Shown here one piece after another: positions 13,437 through 19,860 of a stretch of DNA of 20,661 nucleotides (positions within the stretch are counted from its first letter, which is position 1; each line of letters begins with the position of its first letter). Below the pieces are notes generated by a model that worked only from the letters and a program-made list of their open reading frames with translations, ran no database searches and was not told the DNA's origin. The DNA comes from an uncultured Lachnospiraceae bacterium. Its GTDB lineage: Bacteria; Bacillota; Clostridia; Lachnospirales; Lachnospiraceae. The position numbers were made by a program, and so were the translations under genes. The stretch is from NCBI GenBank assembly GCA_910585715.1, contig CAJUEX010000057.1:1-20661 (forward strand). The letters run 5' to 3'.

Positions 13437-14870
13437 GCCTTCCAGCATTTCCTTCAACAGCTTATTCACCGCAGCCGGGTCCGCCTTTCCCTGCATTGCC
13501 TTCATAGTCTGTCCTACCAGAAATCCGATTGCCTTCTGCTTACCATTATGGTAATCCTCTACCGACTGTGGGTTTGCAGCCACTATCTCTTCCACAGTCT
13601 TTCTGAGGGCTCCTTCATCATTTACGGTTTTTAAGCCCTTCTCCTCCACATAAGCCTCCGGATCCATATCCTTGTCAAACATCACTTCAAACACTTCCTT
13701 GGCAACTGTGGAATTGATTGCCCGGCTGTCCGTAAGGGCTATAAGCTTTGCCAGGTTTTCCGGTGAAAAGCGGATATCCTCCGGCTCCATGTCCCGCTCC
13801 TTTAACAGCCGCATGGTCTCCACCATAAGCCAGTTGGAAACCTTCTTGGGCTGTCTGCAGATGGCAACCGTGGCTTCAAACAGGTCTGCCAGATGCTTGG
13901 AATTTGTAATAATCTCAATGTCGTACTCCGGAATCCCGTATTCCTCTTTGTACCTCTTCATTTTTTCCGTGCGGAATTCCGGCTGCCTTTCCCTAATCTC
14001 TGCCAGCCATTCATCGCTGATTTGGACGGGAACCAAGTCCGGGTCCGGAAAATAACGGTAGTCCTGGGCATCCTCCTTGCTCCTCATGGCATAGGAATAT
14101 TCCTTGCTGTCATCCCATCTTCTTGTTTCCTGAATCACAGGCTTTCCTTCCTCTAACAGCTCTATCTGCCGGGTGCGCTCACCTTCAATCGCCCTTGCAA
14201 TTGCCTTAAAGGAATTCAGGTTCTTCATTTCCGTTCTGGTGCCAAACTCCTTTGCGCCTTTCTCCCTTACGGAAAGATTCACGTCGGCACGCATGGAGCC
14301 TTCCTGAAGCTTGCAGTCGGATGCGCCTAAATACTGGATAATCAGCCTTAATTTTTCCAGATAAGCAATGACTTCCTCCGCGCTTCTCATATCCGGCTCG
14401 GAAACAATTTCAATCAGGGGGACTCCGGAACGGTTATAATCCACTAACGAACAGTCCTCCCACTCGTCATGAATCAGCTTGCCTGCATCCTCCTCCATAT
14501 GGATTTCATGGATTCCCACCTGCTTCTTTCCTTCCTCCGTTTCAATTTCCACGCCGCCGTTTCTGCAGATGGGCAGATAAAGCTGGGAAATCTGATAGTT
14601 CTGGGGATTATCCGGATAAAAATAATTCTTTCGGTCAAATTTACAGTACTGAGTGATGGAGCAGTTGGTGGCAAGACCTACTGCAATGGCATATTCCACC
14701 ACCTGCTTATTAAGTACCGGAAGGCTTCCCGGCATTCCGGTACAGACCGGACAGGTATGGGTATTGGGGGCGCCGCCAAATGCGGTGGAGCAGCCGCAGA
14801 AAATCTTTGTCTTGGTTGCCAGCTCCACATGGACCTCTAAGCCAATGACTGTTTCATATTCCTTTGCCAT
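13434..14870 (-). CDS. gatB: Asp/Glu-tRNA(Asn/Gln) amidotransferase subunit B
   Basis: GatB is the tRNA-binding and kinase subunit of the amidotransferase; it phosphorylates misacylated Asp- or Glu-tRNA before ammonia from GatA is added. The 478-residue protein has the cradle domain with GLEVHVEL and a four-cysteine zinc site (C25, C27, C40, C43). Family signatures include DYNRSGVPLIEIVSEPD and YRYFPDPDL. The C-terminal helical and YqeY-like tail (about 330-478) contacts tRNA. The start lies one base after the gatA stop, behind GGAGGG within gatA, so it is translationally coupled. Its stop codon sits in an 8-bp tandem repeat. Confidence 0.97.
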   Translation of the reverse strand: MAKEYETVIGLEVHVELATKTKIFCGCSTAFGGAPNTHTCPVCTGMPGSLPVLNKQVVEYAIAVGLATNCSITQYCKFDRKNYFYPDNPQNYQISQLYLPICRNGGVEIETEEGKKQVGIHEIHMEEDAGKLIHDEWEDCSLVDYNRSGVPLIEIVSEPDMRSAEEVIAYLEKLRLIIQYLGASDCKLQEGSMRADVNLSVREKGAKEFGTRTEMKNLNSFKAIARAIEGERTRQIELLEEGKPVIQETRRWDDSKEYSYAMRSKEDAQDYRYFPDPDLVPVQISDEWLAEIRERQPEFRTEKMKRYKEEYGIPEYDIEIITNSKHLADLFEATVAICRQPKKVSNWLMVETMRLLKERDMEPEDIRFSPENLAKLIALTDSRAINSTVAKEVFEVMFDKDMDPEAYVEEKGLKTVNDEGALRKTVEEIVAANPQSVEDYHNGKQKAIGFLVGQTMKAMQGKADPAAVNKLLKEMLEG

Positions 14871-14871
14871 G

Positions 14872-16332
14872 CTAGTTTCCCTCCTTTTTCACAAAAGCGC
14901 CTCTTGCCTGCTCGTAAGCATAGGCTGTCTGAATGAGTTTTTTCTCCTGAAAGGAATTTCCGATAAGCTGCAGGCCGATAGGCAGCCCTGCCTTGTCCAT
15001 GCCGCAGGGAATGCTGATACCCGGCAGTCCCGCCAGATTTACGGAAATAGTGTAAATATCCCCTAAGTACATTTTAATGGGGTCCGACAGGCTGCTGCCA
15101 AGCTTTGGCGCCGTGGTGGGGGCAACCGGTCCTAAAATCACGTCATATTTTTCAAAGGCTTCGTCAAACGCCTTTTTTATCAGTGCCTTTACCTTCAATG
15201 CTTTTAAATAATATGCATCATAGTAGCCGGAGCTTAACACGAAGGAGCCCAGCATGATTCTTCTTTTTACCTCTTCTCCAAAGCCTTCGGAACGGGTCTT
15301 TTTGTACATATCATGAAGTCCCTCCGACTCCTTTGTGCGGTAGCCGTATTTCACGCCGTCAAACCGCTCCAGATTGGAGCTTGCCTCCGCCGCCGCAATG
15401 GTATAATAAGCTGGAATGGCATATTCCACCAGACTTAAATCGAATTCCTCCACAATTGCTCCTTTTTCTTTCAGGAGGTTAGCCGCTGCTAATACAGCTT
15501 CCTTTACCTCCGGCTCGATTCCGCTGGAAAAATAATCTCTGGGGATTCCGATTTTCATTCCTGCCACGTCATCCACAAGCGCCTTTGTAAAGTCTGTGTC
15601 CTGTCTTTCCACACTGGTGGAATCCTTTGTGTCATGGGAGGAAATCACCTCTAAAATGGCGGCACAGTCCGTTACATCCTTTGTCAGGGGACCAATCTGG
15701 TCCAAAGATGAGCCATAGGCAATGAGTCCGTAACGGGATACGGTTCCGTAGGTTGGCTTCATGCCTACCACGCCGCAGAAGGAAGCAGGCTGTCTGATGG
15801 AGCCGCCTGTATCGGAGCCAAGGGCAAAGAAGCATTCCTCCGCCACAACCGCTGCCGCAGAGCCACCGGAGGAGCCGCCGGGCACATGCTCAATATTCCA
15901 TGGGTTTTTCGTCACGCCATAGGCGGAGGTTTCCGTAGTGGAGCCCATGGCAAATTCATCCATATTGGTCTTGCCCAGAATGACTGCCCCTGCCTCTTCT
16001 AACCGGATTACCGCCTCTGCCGAAAAGGTGGGAATAAAATTGTTCAGGATTTTGGAGGAGCAGGTGGTAAGCATGTCCTTTGTGCACATATTGTCCTTAA
16101 CGGCAACCGGAACGCCTGCCAATGGTCCCGTCAGCGCACCCTCATCAATTGCCTTCTGCACTTCCCCTGCTCTTTTTATGGCGCCTTCCCTGTCCACGGT
16201 AACATAACAGTGAAGCTCCTCTTCTTTTTTTTCTATTTGTCCAAGCACCGCTTCCACCGCTTCTAAAACGGTGACTTCTTTTGCTTTTATTCTGGCTGCA
16301 AGCTCCACAGCCGTTAATTTTAAAATATCCAT
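14872..16332 (-). CDS. gatA: Asp/Glu-tRNA(Asn/Gln) amidotransferase subunit A
   Basis: GatA is the glutaminase subunit: an amidase-signature enzyme that releases ammonia from glutamine and channels it to GatB. The Ser-cisSer-Lys triad is intact, with Lys79 in VAVKDNM, Ser154 in GGSSGGS and Ser178 in SDTGGSIR. These positions match the Staphylococcus aureus numbering I know. Length (486) is normal. It starts 23 bp after gatC behind an AAAGGAAA-like site and is followed by gatB with one intervening base. All three subunits are present and intact, so the complex should be functional. Confidence 0.97.
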   Translation of the reverse strand: MDILKLTAVELAARIKAKEVTVLEAVEAVLGQIEKKEEELHCYVTVDREGAIKRAGEVQKAIDEGALTGPLAGVPVAVKDNMCTKDMLTTCSSKILNNFIPTFSAEAVIRLEEAGAVILGKTNMDEFAMGSTTETSAYGVTKNPWNIEHVPGGSSGGSAAAVVAEECFFALGSDTGGSIRQPASFCGVVGMKPTYGTVSRYGLIAYGSSLDQIGPLTKDVTDCAAILEVISSHDTKDSTSVERQDTDFTKALVDDVAGMKIGIPRDYFSSGIEPEVKEAVLAAANLLKEKGAIVEEFDLSLVEYAIPAYYTIAAAEASSNLERFDGVKYGYRTKESEGLHDMYKKTRSEGFGEEVKRRIMLGSFVLSSGYYDAYYLKALKVKALIKKAFDEAFEKYDVILGPVAPTTAPKLGSSLSDPIKMYLGDIYTISVNLAGLPGISIPCGMDKAGLPIGLQLIGNSFQEKKLIQTAYAYEQARGAFVKKEGN

Positions 16333-16355
16333 GCCGTTTCCTTTCTATGCTACTC

Positions 16356-16649
16356 TTATTCCACTGTACGGGGAACCATGAACATGCCGTCCTTTTCCTT
16401 CGGCGCGTTCTGAATGGTATTTGCCCTGTCGTCGCCGTTTGTCACCACATCCTCACGGAACACATTGCTGACCGGAAACACATGGCTCATAGGCTCTACC
16501 CCTTCCGTGTCCAGCTCATTCAGCTTGTCGATATAGTCTAACATCCGTCCCATATCTTTTTTTGCCTGCTCCTTTTGCTCCCCGGATAAATCCAGCTTTG
16601 CCAGAATTCCCACATAGTCAATTGTCTCATCTGAAATCATGTTTGCCAT
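16356..16649 (-). CDS. gatC: Asp/Glu-tRNA(Asn/Gln) amidotransferase subunit C
   Basis: GatC is the small belt subunit that wraps GatA and stabilises its docking to GatB. The 97-residue length and the pattern fit the family: an N-terminal helix (ETIDYVGILAKLDLSGEQ), the MLDYIDKLNELDTEGVEPMSHVF core, an extended middle with FREDVV, and the C-terminal APKEKDGMFMVPRTVE. ATG 16649 follows CAGGAGGG. It is the first gat gene, 99 bp downstream of aspS, and leads gatA by 23 bp. Confidence 0.95.
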   Translation of the reverse strand: MANMISDETIDYVGILAKLDLSGEQKEQAKKDMGRMLDYIDKLNELDTEGVEPMSHVFPVSNVFREDVVTNGDDRANTIQNAPKEKDGMFMVPRTVE

Positions 16650-16726
16650 CTTTTCCCTCCTGTAAGCCTGCCCTTAGAAACCGTTAGCAGGCTGCATTAC
16701 AAAATATTTGTCAGCAGTTCCTAACT

Positions 16727-16747
16727 ACAGGCTGCTTTCCTGCCTGT
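16727..16747 (-). other. Hairpin just after aspS in the aspS-gatC spacer
   Basis: On the minus strand ACAGGC and GCCTGT pair around a 9-nt loop directly after the aspS stop, without a U-tract. The rest of the 99-bp spacer repeats GCAGCCTG and offers alternative pairings. It may tune processing or stability between aspS and gatCAB rather than terminate. Confidence 0.3.
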
Positions 16748-16748
16748 T

Positions 16749-18494
16749 TTAATCACGAACCTTTATATGAACCTCTCTAAGCTGCTGCTCCGTCACCTCA
16801 CAGGGAGCCTTGCACATTAAGTCCTCTGCATTGCCATTCATTGGATAAGCAATGACTTCCCTGATATTTTCCTCATTTCTGAGGAGCATAATCATCCGGT
16901 CCACCCCGGGAGCCATTCCCGCATGGGGCGGCGCTCCGTACTGGAATGCATTATACAGCGCACCGAATTTTTTCTTTAAGGTTTCCTCATCGTAGCCTGC
17001 AATTTCAAATGCCTTAACCATAATCTGCATATCGTGGTTACGGACAGCCCCGGAGGACAGCTCCACCCCGTTGCATACAATATCATACTGATATGCCAGA
17101 ATATCCAGCGGGTCTTTTGTATTCAATGCTTCCAGACCGCCCTGGGGCATGGAAAACGGGTTGTGGGTAAACCCGATTTCTTTGGTGTCCGGGTTCTTTT
17201 CATACATGGGGAAATCATTTACATAGCAGAAGCGGTATGCATTTTTTTCCAGTAAATCCAGCTTTTCCCCAAGCTCCGTCCGAATCATTCCTGCATAATA
17301 GGCTGCACGCTCCTCTTTATCCGCCATAAAGAAAATGGTGTCTCCGGCTTCAAGCCCTGCAAGACTTCTAAATTCCTCTTTCATTTCTTCCGGAATGAAT
17401 TTGTCGATTGGTCCCTTGTAAGAGCCATCTTCCATGATTTCCAAATATCCCAGTCCGCCCATGCCGATTTCCGTTGCAAACTTCAAAAGCTTTTCATGGA
17501 AGCCCTTGGACATTTCCGCATGTACCTTAATTGCCCTGACCGTCCTTCCAAGAAAAGGCTTAAAGGTACATCTTTGGAAAAATTCCGTTACATCCATAAT
17601 ACGAAGAGGATTTCTTAAATCCGGCTTGTCGGTGCCGAATTCCAGCATTGCCTGCCTGTAGCTGAAAATCGGATAGGGCGCCTTTGATACCGAAAAGCCT
17701 TCCGGCGCAAATTTTTCAAAGGCAGCTGTCAACACTTCCTCTCCCACTGCAAATACCTCTTCCTGTGTGGCAAAGCTCATTTCAAAATCCAACTGGTAAA
17801 ATTCCCCCGGCGAGCGGTCCGCCCTGGCATCCTCATCCCGGAAGCAGGGAGCAATTTGAAAATACTTGTCAAATCCGGAAACCATCAAAAGCTGCTTATA
17901 CTGCTGGGGCGCCTGGGGAAGGGCATAAAATTTTCCCTTAAATTTTCTGGAGGGCACAATGTAATCTCTTGCCCCCTCCGGAGAAGAAGCGCATAAAATC
18001 GGCGTCTGAATTTCCAGAAAGCCCATTTCCGTCATCTTTTCCCGAAGAAATGCAATGACCTTGGAACGGAATATGATGTTGTCCTTTACTTTTTGGTTTC
18101 TTAAGTCCAGATAACGGTATTTCAGGCGCACATCCTCCCTTACCTCCCGGCTTGTGATAATTTCAAAGGGAAGGTTTTCATATACCTCTCCTAATACGGC
18201 TGCTTCATGCGCCTCTAACTCAATGGTTCCCGTTGGTATCTTTGGATTATAGGTTTCTTCATCTCTTTTTTCAATCTTTCCTTTTATTGTAACTGCCTGC
18301 TCTTTCTTAAGTCCCTGCAAAAGAGAATTATCACGGATAACCACCTGCAATACTGCATACATGTCTCTTAAATCCACAAAGGACACGCCGCCGTGGTCAC
18401 GGATATTTTCTATCCAGCCCGCCACCCGGATTTCTTTGTCAATGTCTGCTTCACTGATTTGATTCAGTGTCACATCCCTGTAAATGTTTTTCAT
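16749..18494 (-). CDS. aspS: Aspartyl-tRNA synthetase, bacterial type
   Basis: This class IIb synthetase of 581 residues charges tRNA-Asp, and tRNA-Asn if non-discriminating. The N-terminal OB-fold anticodon domain (about 1-105) has VAGWIENIRDHGGVSFVDLRD. Motif 2 is FRDEDARADRSPGEFYQLDFE, the GAD insertion lies at about 290-415, and motif 3 is GMAPGVDRMIMLL. It heads an operon with gatCAB behind a T-box leader, so charged-tRNA level controls synthesis. The link to gatCAB is what is expected when the enzyme makes Asp-tRNA(Asn) for amidation. The sequence alone does not show whether it discriminates. ATG 18494 follows AAAGGAGGAG. Confidence 0.97.
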   Translation of the reverse strand: MKNIYRDVTLNQISEADIDKEIRVAGWIENIRDHGGVSFVDLRDMYAVLQVVIRDNSLLQGLKKEQAVTIKGKIEKRDEETYNPKIPTGTIELEAHEAAVLGEVYENLPFEIITSREVREDVRLKYRYLDLRNQKVKDNIIFRSKVIAFLREKMTEMGFLEIQTPILCASSPEGARDYIVPSRKFKGKFYALPQAPQQYKQLLMVSGFDKYFQIAPCFRDEDARADRSPGEFYQLDFEMSFATQEEVFAVGEEVLTAAFEKFAPEGFSVSKAPYPIFSYRQAMLEFGTDKPDLRNPLRIMDVTEFFQRCTFKPFLGRTVRAIKVHAEMSKGFHEKLLKFATEIGMGGLGYLEIMEDGSYKGPIDKFIPEEMKEEFRSLAGLEAGDTIFFMADKEERAAYYAGMIRTELGEKLDLLEKNAYRFCYVNDFPMYEKNPDTKEIGFTHNPFSMPQGGLEALNTKDPLDILAYQYDIVCNGVELSSGAVRNHDMQIMVKAFEIAGYDEETLKKKFGALYNAFQYGAPPHAGMAPGVDRMIMLLRNEENIREVIAYPMNGNAEDLMCKAPCEVTEQQLREVHIKVRD

Positions 18495-18600
18495 AACCTG
18501 CTCCTCCTTTTTTCTGTTACCTTACCGTCCATTGCATATTTTACTGCCAAAAGTCCTGCTTTCCGAAACAGCCATACCTGCATGAATATTTGGTTTATAT

Positions 18601-18638
18601 ACAAAACAAGCCCCGGAATACATTTCTGTATTCCGGGG
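18601..18638 (-). terminator. T-box leader terminator hairpin
   Basis: On the minus strand CCCCGGAATACA pairs with TGTATTCCGGGG, a perfect 12-bp stem with a GAAA loop, followed by CTTGTTTTGT. It directly follows the T-box sequence and is the terminator that uncharged tRNA binding would prevent from forming. Confidence 0.9.
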
Positions 18639-18890
18639 CGAACAGTCTTCTATCCGCGGTACCACCCGCTTTTAAAAAGCTTAAAACTTCCAAGCCTTTC
18701 CTCTTTTCCGTTTAACGCACAGTTACGTACCGGCCTACTTTTGGCTGCTCCATTTGTTCAACCGGTCTGCTCCGGAGTGTTCCCTTTACCATGCCTGACG
18801 TAAAAAGCTCTCAGTCGGTGACTTTTATTTCCTGTCGTCTTCTTTAGCAAGAGTCTCCTTCTTTGCATTTGCTGTTTTTCATAACTTATG
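18601..18890 (-). promoter_or_regulatory. T-box riboswitch leader of aspS-gatCAB
   Basis: The minus-strand leader holds the conserved T-box sequence GGGTGGTACCGCGG (18654-18667), which binds the NCCA end of uncharged tRNA. Upstream are an AGTAGG element near 18736-18741, a hairpin region ending GCGTTAAACGG and a long stem I with a GAGAGC motif. A 12-bp terminator follows. When the cognate tRNA is uncharged, the antiterminator forms and aspS-gatCAB is transcribed. Two specifier candidates are visible on the 3' side of stem I: GAC (18765-18767, Asp) and AAC (18756-18758, Asn). My hand folding does not decide between them. Confidence 0.9.
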
Positions 18891-18896
18891 TGGTGC

Positions 18897-18925
18897 ATTT
18901 TAGCATATTCTTTTTGGAATTGCAA
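18897..18925 (-). promoter_or_regulatory. Promoter of the aspS T-box transcript
   Basis: On the minus strand TTGCAA (18920-18925), a 17-bp spacer and TAAAAT (18897-18902) give a good sigma-A promoter. The start near 18890 gives a leader of about 395 nt before aspS. The stretch from 18926 to 19052, between this promoter and the toxin-locus palindrome, holds no convincing gene, only a weak CTTTCT/AGAAAG dyad. Confidence 0.75.
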
Positions 18926-19052
18926 GTGGGAGGGGAAATTTTTTTAGAACAAAGAGTAGCCGTGCAACCCACAGCTTTCTCCCAAAAGGAACCGGCTGCA
19001 GGCAGAAAGTGTTTCTATGTAATCACACTCTCGCTCTGATAAAAAACGGATA

Positions 19053-19082
19053 TTTATACTTTTTTATTCAAAAAAGTATAAA
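19053..19082. repeat. Perfect 13-bp palindrome upstream of the toxin promoter
   Basis: TTTATACTTTTTT (19053-19065) and AAAAAAGTATAAA (19070-19082) are exact reverse complements with a 4-bp spacer. The element ends six bases before the toxin -35. It could be a regulator-binding site or, given its A/T runs, a weak bidirectional terminator insulating the locus. Confidence 0.8.
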
Positions 19083-19088
19083 TAATGT

Positions 19089-19117
19089 TTGAACATGTAT
19101 TTGCTATATGATATAAT
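19089..19117 (+). promoter_or_regulatory. Promoter of the small toxin gene
   Basis: TTGAAC (19089-19094), a 17-bp spacer and a perfect -10 TATAAT (19112-19117). Transcription should start near 19124, giving a 5' UTR of about 75 nt, unusually long for a 27-codon gene and rich in pairing potential. Confidence 0.8.
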
Positions 19118-19140
19118 GTTTTCGTATAGTTGAAAGAAGT

Positions 19141-19190
19141 TCGGGTGTGATTTTCCAATTGTTAAATGCCCTCTAGCACATGAAGGAGGG
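19141..19190 (+). promoter_or_regulatory. Toxin 5' UTR control segment with anti-Shine-Dalgarno hairpin
   Basis: CCCTC (19169-19173) can pair with GAGGG (19186-19190), part of the strong ribosome site AAGGAGGG, leaving a 12-nt loop and hiding the site. TCGGGTGTGATT (19141-19152) and TGCCCTC (19167-19173) are complementary to 19346-19357 and 19333-19339 in the toxin 3' UTR, the first with one G-U pair. The 3' UTR could thus take the anti-Shine-Dalgarno away. Confidence 0.55.
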
Positions 19191-19198
19191 ATGCCCTT

Positions 19199-19282
19199 AT
19201 GAACACAATGGAAGTACTTACTTTGTTGTTAGTAATTTTTGCAGCTTTGTCTTACATAGATAATCATAACAAAAAGAAATAG
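19199..19282 (+). CDS. 27-residue hydrophobic peptide, putative type I (Fst/TxpA/holin-like) toxin
   Basis: ATG 19199 lies eight bases after AAGGAGGG and encodes 27 residues. They comprise a short start (MNTMEV), one hydrophobic helix at about 5-20 (LTLLLVIFAALSYI) and a polar basic tail (DNHNKKK). This one-helix-plus-lysine-tail design is typical of the membrane toxins of Gram-positive type I systems (Fst, TxpA, BsrG, and small proteins labelled putative holin-like toxin). Assignment rests on size, topology and especially the surrounding RNA architecture, not on alignment. The family acts by damaging the host membrane when antisense control is lost. The earlier ATG 19191 ends after three codons. 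The TAG stop lies at the edge of the bidirectional hairpin where the antisense RNA ends. Confidence 0.75.
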   Translation: MNTMEVLTLLLVIFAALSYIDNHNKKK

Positions 19283-19365
19283 CACCCCTACCGCCTAAAG
19301 TTGAGGTGCTGATTTCTTTAGTATTCAACACTGAGGGCAAATCGGAATCACATCCGATTACCTTT
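19270..19365 (-). ncRNA. Candidate antisense antitoxin RNA, about 95 nt
   Basis: A minus-strand promoter (19372-19400) predicts a start near 19365. The RNA would cover the toxin 3' UTR and the last few toxin codons, ending at the hairpin 19281-19310 followed by ATTTCTTTTTG. Its 5' part folds as AATCGGA/TCCGATT (7 bp, 6-nt loop) and then carries TGCCCTC, a copy of the toxin anti-Shine-Dalgarno. It is fully complementary to the toxin 3' UTR, and the CCCTC segment could also bind the toxin ribosome site directly. Convergent tail-overlapping pairs like this characterise TxpA/RatA and related systems. Exact ends are predicted. Confidence 0.65.
19281..19310. terminator. Bidirectional hairpin at the toxin stop codon
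   Basis: AGCACC (19281-19286) pairs with GGTGCT (19305-19310) around an 18-nt loop. The minus strand continues ATTTCTTTTTG and the plus strand GATTTCTTT. It probably ends the antisense RNA efficiently and the toxin mRNA only partially. Confidence 0.65.
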
Positions 19366-19371
19366 GAGTAG

Positions 19372-19400
19372 ATTATACATCAGGGTGGCTGAGAAATCAA
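19372..19400 (-). promoter_or_regulatory. Promoter of the antisense antitoxin RNA
   Basis: On the minus strand TTGATT (19395-19400), a 17-bp spacer and a perfect TATAAT (19372-19377). The -35 and spacer lie inside the toxin terminator stem-loop, so the same bases serve both functions. Confidence 0.75.
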
Positions 19401-19417
19401 CCACCCTTTTATTTTTT
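19382..19417 (+). terminator. Terminator of the full-length toxin mRNA
   Basis: AGGGTGG (19382-19388) pairs with CCACCCT (19401-19407). Above a single C-A mismatch, three more pairs close a GAAA tetraloop. TTTTATTTTTT follows. It gives a toxin mRNA of about 290 nt including the 3' UTR. Confidence 0.85.
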
Positions 19418-19431
19418 ATTACTTTTGGGGA

Positions 19432-19480
19432 AACAGTTCAGCCTGCAAGTTTTGGATTTGAGGACGCAGGCTGAACTGTT
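19432..19480. terminator. Long 15-bp perfect stem between the toxin locus and the ABM-like gene
   Basis: AACAGTTCAGCCTGC (19432-19446) and GCAGGCTGAACTGTT (19466-19480) pair perfectly around a 19-nt loop. It follows the minus-strand gene ending at 19498. Its minus-strand tail TCCCC is a poor U-tract, while on the plus strand a T-run follows a few bases on. It most likely acts as terminator or RNA end-protector for the convergent transcripts. Confidence 0.6.
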
Positions 19481-19497
19481 ACACTTTTTGCAACCGT

Positions 19498-19845
19498 TTA
19501 CCAAAGGCTTTCTCCTAAATACTTATCATGGGGGACTATCAGGCACTTTTCGATAGACTTCCAATAGCTGTCGTAGAGGCTTTTTTGTGCCGCCCCGTAG
19601 CTTTCTTTTGTATCAAATTCCCAATAGAGCATGTATTTCACACTTTTTACTATGCGGGTGATTTTTAGCGGGGGAAGCCCTTCTTTAATCTGCTCCATGT
19701 CTATGTGATATCCCCTTTTGGTGAGCCGGAGCAACAGAAGTCCCTCCTGCTTTTCCAAAAAGCTTTTGGCTTCTTGCATGAGTGTTTCAAATTCCTCTAT
19801 TTTTTGGGGTTTGACCTGATAAATGCATATTTCAGTAAACGGCAT
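19498..19845 (-). CDS. Small ABM-like dimeric alpha/beta-barrel protein
   Basis: The 115-residue protein begins MPFTEICIYQVKPQ, followed by a helix rich in Glu and Leu (EEFETLMQEAKSFLEKQEGLL) and then beta strands (KITRIVKSVKYMLYWEFDTKESY). This is the strand-helix-strand order of the ferredoxin-like antibiotic biosynthesis monooxygenase fold. Such proteins are often cofactor-free dimers, and many have no known substrate. Specific catalytic residues are not evident. ATG 19845 follows AAGGAGG, and the gene lies 15 bp after the glycosylase-like gene, so the two are co-transcribed. The assignment is by fold pattern only. Confidence 0.6.
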   Translation of the reverse strand: MPFTEICIYQVKPQKIEEFETLMQEAKSFLEKQEGLLLLRLTKRGYHIDMEQIKEGLPPLKITRIVKSVKYMLYWEFDTKESYGAAQKSLYDSYWKSIEKCLIVPHDKYLGESLW

Positions 19846-19860
19846 ATTGAATTCCTCCTT

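Noticed and set aside
13373..13444. CRISPR-like repeat array
   Set aside because: Units are 8 bp and directly adjacent, with no spacers; it is a simple tandem repeat.
18926..19052. Possible small RNA or ORF between the T-box promoter and the toxin palindrome
   Set aside because: Only a weak 6-bp dyad is visible, with no promoter, terminator or ORF with a ribosome site.
19191..19202. ATG 19191 as the toxin start
   Set aside because: It reads only three codons before a stop and is too close to the ribosome site; ATG 19199 has proper spacing.
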